The notes below the pieces were generated by a model. That model was not told the origin of the DNA. It worked only from the letters and a program-made list of their open reading frames with translations, and did not search any database. Below are positions 1-7,905 of a DNA stretch of 41,127 nucleotides, piece after piece; position 1 is the first letter of the stretch, and every line of letters begins with the position of its first letter. Both the position numbers and the translations under genes were made by a program. The stretch comes from Candidatus Actinomarinales bacterium (lineage in GTDB: Bacteria; Actinomycetota; Acidimicrobiia; Actinomarinales; Actinomarinaceae), in the NCBI GenBank assembly GCA_004214055.1, contig SGYT01000005.1, positions 1-41,127 of the forward strand, written 5' to 3'.

Positions 1-1266
1 TTATTTACAAAACCCAGTACAGCTAGAAATGCAAATATATTAGCAGCAACTGGAATGCTGATAGGAGTTGCTCTTACAATTTATACAAATATTGAATTTA
101 ATAATTTATTGTTTTGGTTAGTTACCTTAGGAGGGTTCTTGATTGGGGCTATGTTAGCAAGGTTGATTAAAATGACCGAGATGCCAGAGTTGGTTGCTCT
201 TTTTAATGGACTTGGTGGAGGGGCATCTGCCCTTATTGCTTTTGTAGATTTAAATTTCTATGGATCAAGTGCTATATCAGCTTTTTCTTTGATACTAGGA
301 AGCATAACTATTAGTGGAAGCTTCATAGCAGTATTAAAACTCCGAAATAAATTAAATATTAAGAGTGGTTATCTCTCGTTGGTTAACATCACCAGCTTTA
401 TATTTCTAGCATTGCTAGTGTTTTATCTCTTTAACAATGCATCTTTTGCAAACTTGGCAGTTGTTGCTCTTCTTTTAGGAGCACTTCGAGTTGTGTTAAT
501 CGGAGGTGCTGATATGCCCGTCGTTGTAGCTCTGCTTAATTCTTTATCTGGAGTAGCGGCAATGTCAGCAGGGTTTATAGTTTCAAATGTTATCTTGATT
601 ATTGGTGGATCTTTGGTGGGTGCATCAGGAATTATTCTGACACTACTAATGTGTGAGTCCATGAATCGAAATATTCTTAATGTTCTTAAAGGAGGTTTTG
701 GAGGTGTTTCAGATACAGATAACGAATATAGTAAGGACCCTATTTCCGCAACTCCTGAAGATGTTGCAATTAGCCTAAGTTATGCAGAAAAAGTCATTAT
801 CGTCCCAGGTTACGGAATGGCTGTAGCTCAAGCACAATCTTCTATTAAAGATTTAACTGACATGCTAAAAAATATGGGAATTCAAGTAAAATTTGCAATT
901 CATCCAGTAGCTGGGCGTATGCCAGGGCATATGAATGTTCTTTTGGCAGAAGTTGATATTGACTATGAAGATTTAATTGAAATGGATGAAATCAATAAAG
1001 ATTTTTCTAATTCTGATGTTTGTTTAATTGTTGGTGCGAATGATGTCGTTAACCCAAGTGCCCGCAATAATGAAGATTCTCCAATATATGGAATGCCAAT
1101 ATTAGATGCAGATAAATCAAAACAGGTTGTGGTTATTAAGAGGTCAATGTCACCAGGTTATGCAGGTATTGCAAATCCTTTATTTGTAAATGAAAATACT
1201 AGAATGCTCTTTTCTGATGCAAAAGATGGATTAAATCAAATACTGAATTCTTTTGCCCAGGTTTAG
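1..1266 (+). CDS. pntB: NAD(P) transhydrogenase subunit beta (5' truncated by window edge)
   Basis: Frame is open from base 1 (LFTKPSTARNANILAATGMLIGVA...), so the listed ATG at 55 is internal; C-terminal dIII domain: VIIVPGYGMAVAQAQ, FAIHPVAGRMPGHMNVLLAE, GANDVVNPSAR, VVIKRSMSPGYAG. Confidence 0.95.
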   Translation, partial: LFTKPSTARNANILAATGMLIGVALTIYTNIEFNNLLFWLVTLGGFLIGAMLARLIKMTEMPELVALFNGLGGGASALIAFVDLNFYGSSAISAFSLILGSITISGSFIAVLKLRNKLNIKSGYLSLVNITSFIFLALLVFYLFNNASFANLAVVALLLGALRVVLIGGADMPVVVALLNSLSGVAAMSAGFIVSNVILIIGGSLVGASGIILTLLMCESMNRNILNVLKGGFGGVSDTDNEYSKDPISATPEDVAISLSYAEKVIIVPGYGMAVAQAQSSIKDLTDMLKNMGIQVKFAIHPVAGRMPGHMNVLLAEVDIDYEDLIEMDEINKDFSNSDVCLIVGANDVVNPSARNNEDSPIYGMPILDADKSKQVVVIKRSMSPGYAGIANPLFVNENTRMLFSDAKDGLNQILNSFAQV

Positions 1267-1284
1267 ATAGTTTTTTTATCTAAA
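1262..1284. terminator. Possible bidirectional AT-rich hairpin between convergent pntB and photolyase
   Basis: TTTAGATA-gtttttt-TATCTAAA, perfect 8-bp arms spanning the convergent gene ends. Confidence 0.4.
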
Positions 1285-2748
1285 TTAAGACCATTTTTCT
1301 AAATAGCCTGATAAATTAAATTTTTTAGCTGTTGAGTCAGATGTCATGTATCTTATTTTTCCAAAAATAGGTCTTTCTGGTCCCCATGCTCTGTCATATC
1401 TGCCTAGAGTCCAAAAAATTCCTGAATAAGAATTAGGATCTCTTCCGTCTAATGCATATTTATTGTTTAGTTGAATCATGTAATTTAGTGCTGTTTTAGG
1501 ATGTTCAGTCCATTCTAAGATTTTTTTACCCCATAACATGCGTAAATAATTCTGAATTATTCCCTCTTCTTTAAGTTGCTTTTGGGCGGCGTTCCAGACT
1601 TCATCATGGGTTTTTGAATTTTCTAACTCTTCAAAACTATAAATATGCTCTCTTTCGTCTTTCGAATGCTCTTCTAATGTTTCTAATGCCCATTCTGGTA
1701 AAGACTCGTACTGATCATAATTAGATTTGTACACACATGTATGAAAGCCCACTTCTCTCCAAGTGATTAATTGGTCTAAGAAGCCTTCTGCATTCTCAGA
1801 CATACCCCACCACTCTCTTCTGTTTCCAACTTTTTTTTCATTTGTTTTATCTTTACTCCAGCCCTCCATTTCTGCAATCTTTTTAAATACTTCGTAAGAA
1901 GAAAGGTTTCCAAAATGAAAGTATGGGGATAGCCCGCTACCTACATCTTCTGAAGGGTGGCTTCTTCTTTCTGAGTAATCATTAAAACTATTTTCAAGAA
2001 AATTATCCATCCTTTCTTTGGCAGCTTTATAGCCTCCGGTAATATTCGATACCTTGACACTTTTATCTACCGGCAGCTCACTGACAAACTCCGGAATATT
2101 TATCTCGATAAAGTTTGTTGGCTCCCATTTTTTTAGAGTTGCTTTAATCAAGTCTTTATTGAAACTATTCTTTAATTTAGCTACTGGATTTTCTGCCGGA
2201 GGAGATTCTAAATGTTCAGCTATATTCTTGTGCATATTTCTTCTGAAGTCGTGTGCTCTTACAAATTCTTTTTCTGCTGATCGAATAGGCATTAAGCCGT
2301 TGGAGTCAACTATTTCATATTTACATGTAACAATTCCTTTTCCCTTAGCTGCCATTTGAGGAATGAAGTATGCTGGATAATCGTCAGAAATAACTACTGA
2401 AGCTTTTGATGCAAGACTTTCAAGTAAGCCATTTATTTCACCTACACTAGTCTCTACAAATGGAAAATATCCTGCTTTTGTCTCATAAAGTAAATCGTAA
2501 TTATCTTTCATGCTTTCAATAATGAATTGTTGAAATCTATCACTTGCCCACTCATATTGAAGTTGCAATGGTTCAAATATAAGTAGTGGTTTATTTAATT
2601 CATTTGCCCACTCAATAGCTCTTTGTAAAGCATGGTTGTATCGTGTTCTTCTATACATAAGAAGCCAGTACAGAACGTATTCGCCAGTTTCAATATTTGG
2701 CTCTGTATCGTTTAAAATATTTATTCTGTTTTTATTTACTTTTAACAT
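1285..2748 (-). CDS. phr: Deoxyribodipyrimidine photolyase, class II-like
   Basis: YVLYWLLMYRRTRYNHALQRAIEWANELNKPLLIFEPL; FLDQLITWREVGFHTC; C-terminal GRYDRAWGPERPIFGKIRYM resembling class II CPD photolyases. Confidence 0.85.
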   Translation of the reverse strand: MLKVNKNRINILNDTEPNIETGEYVLYWLLMYRRTRYNHALQRAIEWANELNKPLLIFEPLQLQYEWASDRFQQFIIESMKDNYDLLYETKAGYFPFVETSVGEINGLLESLASKASVVISDDYPAYFIPQMAAKGKGIVTCKYEIVDSNGLMPIRSAEKEFVRAHDFRRNMHKNIAEHLESPPAENPVAKLKNSFNKDLIKATLKKWEPTNFIEINIPEFVSELPVDKSVKVSNITGGYKAAKERMDNFLENSFNDYSERRSHPSEDVGSGLSPYFHFGNLSSYEVFKKIAEMEGWSKDKTNEKKVGNRREWWGMSENAEGFLDQLITWREVGFHTCVYKSNYDQYESLPEWALETLEEHSKDEREHIYSFEELENSKTHDEVWNAAQKQLKEEGIIQNYLRMLWGKKILEWTEHPKTALNYMIQLNNKYALDGRDPNSYSGIFWTLGRYDRAWGPERPIFGKIRYMTSDSTAKKFNLSGYLEKWS

Positions 2749-2780
2749 CTATATACCTATTATAAAAAAAATCTAAAACT

Positions 2781-2798
2781 TTGTGAATAATTTCACAA
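2781..2798. promoter_or_regulatory. CRP/FNR-type palindrome, site 1
   Basis: TTGTGAATAATTTCACAA; contains TGTGA-N6-TCACA. Confidence 0.6.
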
Positions 2799-2821
2799 AC
2801 ATATTATATTTGTATTATACA

Positions 2822-2839
2822 TTGTGAATTATTTCACAA
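2822..2839. promoter_or_regulatory. CRP/FNR-type palindrome, site 2
   Basis: TTGTGAATTATTTCACAA; contains TGTGA-N6-TCACA; 41 bp from site 1. Confidence 0.6.
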
Positions 2840-2869
2840 TGTATTAAAGAATGTGAAAAGAGGAAAAAA

Positions 2870-3544
2870 ATGGAAGAGCTAACATATAGGCTTTTTATGG
2901 TTGGTACTGTGGGAATGCTTGCAGCTACTGTTTACCTATTAATGGCCTCAAGAGAAGTTGATGCTAAATACAGAAGAGGTGTTTACATATCTGCTCTTGT
3001 AACGGGTATCGCTTATTACCACTACAACAAAATGACTGCATCATATTTACTTAATCCAGGTGAATTTGATACAGGATTGAGATATGTTGACTGGGTATTA
3101 ACTGTACCGTTAATGTTCGTCGAAATTATTGCAATTACTTCCGTGGGGGCAGTTGCAACAAAGAAATTTAGAGATTGGGGCTTTGCCGGTCTTGTAATGA
3201 TAGGAGCTGGATATTTTGGAGAAATCTCTGAGGCATCATCAACCAACTACTGGATTGGTTTTGTCTTGGCAATGGCTGCATATATTTATCTAATGTTTCA
3301 ATTACAAAATGAAGGTGAAGGAATGTCAGGGGATGAGCTAGTTCAATTTAATAAAATTAAGAACTTAATATTTATTGGTTGGATAATCTATCCATTAGGC
3401 TATATTTCACCAGTTTTGGGATCAGATCTAGGAGCGCTTAGAGAGCTTCTTTATAACGTTGCCGATATTGTAAACAAAGTGGGTCTTGGAGTTTTGGTAC
3501 TTGGCTTAGCAAGAATTAAGTCAGGCGAAAAAATAAATTCCTAA
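2870..3544 (+). CDS. Proteorhodopsin-like light-driven proton pump
   Basis: Helix C RYVDWVLTVPLMFVEI (Asp acceptor, Thr, Glu donor) and helix G YNVADIVNKVGLG (retinal Lys); AAGAGG upstream of ATG. Confidence 0.95.
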   Translation: MEELTYRLFMVGTVGMLAATVYLLMASREVDAKYRRGVYISALVTGIAYYHYNKMTASYLLNPGEFDTGLRYVDWVLTVPLMFVEIIAITSVGAVATKKFRDWGFAGLVMIGAGYFGEISEASSTNYWIGFVLAMAAYIYLMFQLQNEGEGMSGDELVQFNKIKNLIFIGWIIYPLGYISPVLGSDLGALRELLYNVADIVNKVGLGVLVLGLARIKSGEKINS

Positions 3545-3571
3545 GCTTATACACCCTCCCATGTATAGCTC

Positions 3572-3609
3572 GTTTAAACAGGTGACTAGCGATAGCTGCC
3601 TGTTTAAAC
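3572..3609. repeat. Perfect 11-bp inverted repeat 3' of the rhodopsin gene
   Basis: GTTTAAACAGG - 16 nt - CCTGTTTAAAC. Confidence 0.8.
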
Positions 3610-3621
3610 TAAAAAATTGAT

Positions 3622-3753
3622 TTATTTATCTTTTTTAAGGTATTTAAGATCAATTCTAATTAACCCGATTACAAAAAAAGTAAGGGTTGTAACTGGAAAG
3701 AGAAGAATAATAAAATACGGATTTGAAATTAAAGTTTTTAGTAACTCAGACAT
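3622..3753 (-). CDS. Small membrane protein, 43 aa
   Basis: ATG...TAA: MSELLKTLISNPYFIILLFPVTTLTFFVIGLIRIDLKYLKKDK; hydrophobic segment with basic tail; no clear SD. Confidence 0.5.
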   Translation of the reverse strand: MSELLKTLISNPYFIILLFPVTTLTFFVIGLIRIDLKYLKKDK

Positions 3754-3856
3754 ACATAAAATTTTATATACAAACCTGTATTAGACAAAAAAAATACAGA
3801 GAATTTCTTATTAATAAAAAACTCATCTAGTGTGTAATTGTTAAGGAAAGGAAATA

Positions 3857-4015
3857 ATGACAAGAATCAGTCTTTATGCAAGTATTGTATCTGTTCTAGT
3901 ATCAGTTTATATATTTGCTTTTATGGATGAACCTCATTTAGCTATTTATATAGGCTTGTGGGCTCCAACCCTTATTCTATATGGGCAAGCTTACGACAAC
4001 GCTAACAAAAGCTAG
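3857..4015 (+). CDS. Small membrane protein, 52 aa
   Basis: MTRISLYASIVSVLVSVYIFAFMDEPHLAIYIGLWAPTLILYGQAYDNANKS; purine-rich AAGGAAAGGAA upstream; two hydrophobic segments. Confidence 0.7.
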   Translation: MTRISLYASIVSVLVSVYIFAFMDEPHLAIYIGLWAPTLILYGQAYDNANKS

Positions 4016-4120
4016 ATGTTTACAATGAAAAAAGTAGATAAAATATTTTTTTGGACTTTTTTATTTTTTGCGTTTGTAATGCACGCATACCTTGTTTTAT
4101 CTACTTTTTTAAATAATTAA
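4016..4120 (+). CDS. Small membrane protein, 34 aa
   Basis: ATG directly follows the previous TAG: MFTMKKVDKIFFWTFLFFAFVMHAYLVLSTFLNN. Confidence 0.5.
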   Translation: MFTMKKVDKIFFWTFLFFAFVMHAYLVLSTFLNN

Positions 4121-4172
4121 TTTAAACTTTCTTCATATCTAACAGTATTTATTCCTGATAGGATTAGATTCT

Positions 4173-4634
4173 GTGAGTAGTTTAAGAGAAAAAATAAAAA
4201 TGTCTCAAGAAGAAACTCTTCTCTTTCTTAAGAAACAAATATCTCTACAAATAGGAACAATAAATAAAGATGGGAGTCCCCATTTAACAACAATGTGGTA
4301 TCTATATGATGGAAGTAGATTCATTTTTCATACTTATACAAAATCACAAAAAATTATTAATTTAAAAAGAGACTCTAGGATCACACTTTTAACAGAAAAA
4401 GGTAGTCAATATTCTGACTTGCAAGGAATAATTGTATATGGAACTGCTGAAATTATAAGCGGCAAAGACAGTTTAGAAGAAGTAACCAGACATATGGAAG
4501 CAGTTGGAGAGAAGTATATTAAAGGTGAAGATGGTACTCAGTATTTAGAGGGTATGAAACTTCAAGCTCCTAAAAGATCTGTTGTTGTTGTTAAGCCATC
4601 TAAATTTATTTCTTGGGATCACACTAAAATTTGA
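4173..4634 (+). CDS. PPOX-class (pyridoxamine 5'-phosphate oxidase-like) flavin/F420-dependent protein
   Basis: GTG start; LQIGTINKDGSPHLTTMWYLYDGSRFIFHT...INLKRDSRITLL...YGTAEII. Confidence 0.8.
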   Translation: MSSLREKIKMSQEETLLFLKKQISLQIGTINKDGSPHLTTMWYLYDGSRFIFHTYTKSQKIINLKRDSRITLLTEKGSQYSDLQGIIVYGTAEIISGKDSLEEVTRHMEAVGEKYIKGEDGTQYLEGMKLQAPKRSVVVVKPSKFISWDHTKI

Positions 4635-4662
4635 GACTAAGAAAAGGCTCTAGGTATTTCTT

Positions 4663-5073
4663 TTAATTTCTTGATTCTAGATATTCTTTTAAACCTTCTA
4701 AGTCATCAACAATATTTTCGCCAAATTTAAATAACCCCCATGTAAAATTATTTATTGGTTTAACATTATTTGCGTTTATGCCTAGTAGTTCCTTACCTTT
4801 TGCATACGAGTAGCCTACCTCAGCCGCAGTTCCAGAGTCTACATCCCTTCCTGTTAATAAAGCTACAACAATATCTGCAGAGTCTAAATATTCCATATCT
4901 ACATCAAATACTTTGATCCTTTTCTCTAGAGTAAATTCACCTGTAATTAAACCAGCATCTCTATGAGGTAAAAAAACATCGTATGAATAACTTTCTATAA
5001 TCTCAGCTATTTTTTCTAAATAACTTCTTTCATGATCATCAAATAATGGTCCAGCTATGTAAACTTTTTTCAT
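4663..5073 (-). CDS. Nucleoside 2-deoxyribosyltransferase family protein
   Basis: MKKVYIAGPLFDDHERSYLEKIAEIIE...; ALLTGRDVDSGTAAEVGYSYAKGK. Confidence 0.85.
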   Translation of the reverse strand: MKKVYIAGPLFDDHERSYLEKIAEIIESYSYDVFLPHRDAGLITGEFTLEKRIKVFDVDMEYLDSADIVVALLTGRDVDSGTAAEVGYSYAKGKELLGINANNVKPINNFTWGLFKFGENIVDDLEGLKEYLESRN

Positions 5074-5075
5074 AC

Positions 5076-5789
5076 TTATATTCTATTTAAAAATTCTTTA
5101 ACTTTCTTAAGGTCTTTATATTTTAAAATATCTTCTGTCATTGAGTTAATGCTCTCTAATATTCTTATGTCCCAAACTTCAGCTAATGGTATGACCTCCA
5201 CTTTGATAAAAAATAAGCTTGTTAAGTTATCTATTGGTGCTGTGGTCTGTGTTTCAACTCTAAAATATAAATTTTCAAATGTGCTTAATTCTGGTTTTTT
5301 GTAGTCTGGATATTCACTTAGTTCTTTGCTTGTGGTGATTGTCCAAACCCATCTCTTTATAGGTTTTTTTGTCATGTATTCAGAAATTTTCTTACTTGCT
5401 TTTATTAATTTCTGATTATCAGCAACTGGTTTGTGTATTACTGAGAGTTTTTTTCCTAATTTCTCTCTGGGTCTCCACCCACTGGGAAAACAGATTGAAG
5501 CAGCCTCCATTTTTCCTTTATGCATTATTGCAAAATCTTCCTCAACTTTTAGAGTAATTTCAGGAAGTGATCTTTCTTTGTCTAGGTTGCAAAATTTCGA
5601 AAATTTTTGGACTAAACCCAGGTTCTTCGAAATCGAGGTTTCTCCATATAGTTTTTCTCCTAGTAAATCAATTTGTCTTTTTTTCTCTTCTAAGTACTCT
5701 TCATCAGGATTTTGATTATAAATAGGACCCTTATGTATGTTCATTGTCGGATTATTTGTAAATGGTGTCTTAACAAAATCTATATTCAT
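5076..5789 (-). CDS. DUF3445-like (heme-dependent oxidative N-demethylase-like) protein
   Basis: ICFPSGWRPREKLGKKLSVIHKPV; NLYFRVETQTTAPI...SLFFIKVEVIPL; true start may be the internal Met (MNIHKGPIYN). Confidence 0.7.
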   Translation of the reverse strand: MNIDFVKTPFTNNPTMNIHKGPIYNQNPDEEYLEEKKRQIDLLGEKLYGETSISKNLGLVQKFSKFCNLDKERSLPEITLKVEEDFAIMHKGKMEAASICFPSGWRPREKLGKKLSVIHKPVADNQKLIKASKKISEYMTKKPIKRWVWTITTSKELSEYPDYKKPELSTFENLYFRVETQTTAPIDNLTSLFFIKVEVIPLAEVWDIRILESINSMTEDILKYKDLKKVKEFLNRI

Positions 5790-5820
5790 TAATATTAATT
5801 TAATACAGAAAAGAGGAAAA

Positions 5821-6561
5821 TTGGTAAATGCAGGTGTTTTATTGCTACATGGATTATTCGAACATAAAGGTAGGCACAGAATTAATGCCGAATGGTTTGA
5901 AAATCTAAATATAAAATCTCATTTAATCAATCTCCCTGGTCACGGCGATAATGTCGAAAATAGAGGTGATTTAGTCTCATGGGAAGAAAATAGTAAAGCT
6001 GTAATTGAAGGATTTAAAAGTTTAGAAAATAAAGAAAAGAGGATTTTATTTGGACATTCGTATGGTGGGCTTGTTGCTACCTATGCTGTTCTTAAACAGC
6101 TCATAGAACCAGATTACTTAATATTGACAGCTCCTCTTTTTGAAGATAATTATCCAAAATTTATAAGAAATCTTTCTGGAACAATGGCAAAAGTTGCCCC
6201 AAAGTTAAGGGCGCCTTCACCTGTAACAAGAAAGAATCTTTCAACAGATAAGAGTGTTTCTGAAGACTACTTTAATGATCCGTCCGTCTTTAGAAGCCTC
6301 ACTTTTAGATTTGGAAATGCTATTACAGAAGCACAAACATATGTAAATAATAATATCGAAAAATTAGAGATTCCTACAATAGTACTCCATGGAAAGGGGG
6401 ATGTTCTAGTCCCTATTTCTGGTTGTGAGAAAATCTCTCGATTAAACAACGTTACTTTTGTTGAAGTTGATAATTCTAAACATGAAATACTTAATCAAGA
6501 CACAAGACCATTTGCGTTAAGTGAAATACACCAATGGCTAAGGGGAAATAAAATTATTTAA
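5821..6561 (+). CDS. Alpha/beta hydrolase (monoacylglycerol lipase-like)
   Basis: VLLLHGLFEHKGRH..., GHSYGGL, D and H later (LHGKGDVLVP, NSKHEIL); TTG start at 5821 preceded by AGAGGAAAA; listed start at 5737 overlaps the divergent gene. Confidence 0.8.
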   Translation: MVNAGVLLLHGLFEHKGRHRINAEWFENLNIKSHLINLPGHGDNVENRGDLVSWEENSKAVIEGFKSLENKEKRILFGHSYGGLVATYAVLKQLIEPDYLILTAPLFEDNYPKFIRNLSGTMAKVAPKLRAPSPVTRKNLSTDKSVSEDYFNDPSVFRSLTFRFGNAITEAQTYVNNNIEKLEIPTIVLHGKGDVLVPISGCEKISRLNNVTFVEVDNSKHEILNQDTRPFALSEIHQWLRGNKII

Positions 6562-6618
6562 TCTAAAACCTTTTTGCAAAGCATTTGCAATAAGTACTAT
6601 CTATTTTATAATTTAATT

Positions 6619-7545
6619 ATGCATGTACCTGATGGCTTTATAAACGCACAAGTCTCTATTGGATCTGGCATAGTTAGTTTTGCTACTCTCTGGGCTTATG
6701 TAAGAAATGCAAAAAATTTAGTAGCTGATAAGTTGATTGCTTTAACTGGCATGATGTCAGCATTAATTTTTGTTCTTCAAATGATAAATTTTCCAATAGC
6801 AGCTGGAACAAGTGGCCATTTACTTGGTGGGGCTTTAGCAGTGATTGTCTTAGGGCCACATCTTGGAATTATTTGCATCTCTATCGTTGTTGTTATTCAG
6901 TCTTTATTGTTTGCTGACGGTGGCTTAAGTGCTTTAGGAATAAATGTTTTTAACATGGCGATAGTTACTTCACTAGTTGGTTGGTTAGTGATTACATCTT
7001 GGAAAAAACTATTTGGAGAGGCTAACGTATCAATAATTTCAGGATCTATTGTTGCTGGTCTTTTGTCTGTTATTTTTTCATCTATTGCATTTGTGTTTGA
7101 GTATGCTCTAGGTGGAACAGTTGCTGTTCCGTTAAGCAGTGTTCTATTAGCAATGCTTTCAACACATTTGTTAATTGGTTTAGGAGAAGGCGTAATAACA
7201 GCTCTTATTGTCTCTCTTCTTCTTAGGGTTAGATCAGATTTAGTTTATGTAAAAACCAATGAGCATGTCTCGAATAACACATCATCAATTTATGGATTGT
7301 TTATTCTTCTACTTCTTTGTTTTACATTAATAACACCTTATGCTTCCTCCTCTCCTGATGGACTGGAATCAGTTGCTGAAAATTTTGGATTTTTAGAAAC
7401 AGATGGTCTAGTTTTGTTTTTAAATGATTATGGAATATCAGGCCTAAACAATAGTTTCCTATCAACAGTAATTAGTGCAGTTCTAGGAATCGTTGTGGTT
7501 GTTGGGGTTAGTAACGTTTTTTTAAAATTACAAAAAAGAACTTAA
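6619..7545 (+). CDS. cbiM: Cobalt/nickel ECF transporter component CbiM with C-terminal CbiN-like PDGLE segment
   Basis: MHVPDGFINAQVSIGSG start (the His at position 2 needs this start, not 6574); HLLGGALAVIVLGPHLG; C-terminal YASSSPDGLESVAENFGFLE. Confidence 0.9.
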   Translation: MHVPDGFINAQVSIGSGIVSFATLWAYVRNAKNLVADKLIALTGMMSALIFVLQMINFPIAAGTSGHLLGGALAVIVLGPHLGIICISIVVVIQSLLFADGGLSALGINVFNMAIVTSLVGWLVITSWKKLFGEANVSIISGSIVAGLLSVIFSSIAFVFEYALGGTVAVPLSSVLLAMLSTHLLIGLGEGVITALIVSLLLRVRSDLVYVKTNEHVSNNTSSIYGLFILLLLCFTLITPYASSSPDGLESVAENFGFLETDGLVLFLNDYGISGLNNSFLSTVISAVLGIVVVVGVSNVFLKLQKRT

Positions 7546-7625
7546 AAAGTGGGAAAAAAAGATTAATTATTTTTTGATTAAATTAATGTTTTTTAATATC
7601 TTTATATTAACTTTTTGTGAAGAAA

Positions 7626-7735
7626 GTCTTTATAGACAATCATTACAAGAAGGGTTAGAGATAACCCTTGAAGGAGTTAATTCAGGAAACTGAAGAAGCG
7701 GAGAATTCAAGGGTTTTCTCATTTCTTGACCTTTT
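7626..7735 (+). ncRNA. Candidate structured RNA / leader with mutually exclusive pairings
   Basis: AAGGGTT(7650-7656):AACCCTT(7663-7669); AACCCTTGAA(7663-7672):TTCAAGGGTT(7706-7715); CAG-GAAA-CTG hairpin; TCAAG:CTTGA followed by CCTTTTT. Confidence 0.45.
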
Positions 7736-7905
7736 TCAAAGTTACTTACTGTTTAACTCAAATTCACTGAATATTTAATTTACTAAAACATAATGAACTT
7801 GGTAATCAAAACAAATGTTCCCTTTATTTGTTGGTATACAAAAATCCCTAGGAACTTTATTTCTTAGGGTGTTCAATTAAGCAAATTTGACTAATATTTT
7901 ATACG

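Noticed and set aside
423-662. Antisense ORFs in the track (e.g. 423-662 -, 2054-2359 +, 15442-15681 +, 15688-16137 +, 26930-27502 +, 40209-40751 -)
   Set aside because: They lie wholly opposite strongly supported genes, have low-complexity Ser/Leu/Phe-rich translations typical of antisense frames in AT-rich DNA, and no domain signatures.
2781-2860. CRISPR-like or insertion-sequence repeats from the two TTGTGAA palindromes
   Set aside because: Only two copies with symmetrical dyad structure in a divergent promoter; fits regulator operators better.
3545-3620. tRNA or small RNA gene after the rhodopsin
   Set aside because: No cloverleaf, T-loop or CCA; only the inverted repeat is supported.
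3776-3799. CTGTATT/AATACAG 7-bp inverted repeat
   Set aside because: Short AT-rich arms with long A-rich loop; easily arises by chance in this composition.
6562-6618. B12 riboswitch upstream of cbiM
   Set aside because: No cobalamin box (CCCGCAACTG, AGTCAGG) in the short upstream gap.
7641-7735. Possible small SRP RNA (TCAGGAAACTGAAGAAGCGG resembles the SRP helix 8 region)
   Set aside because: The GGAA-capped symmetric-loop hairpin of SRP RNA is not reproduced (hairpin is CAG-GAAA-CTG with a one-sided bulge); left as an unassigned structured RNA.
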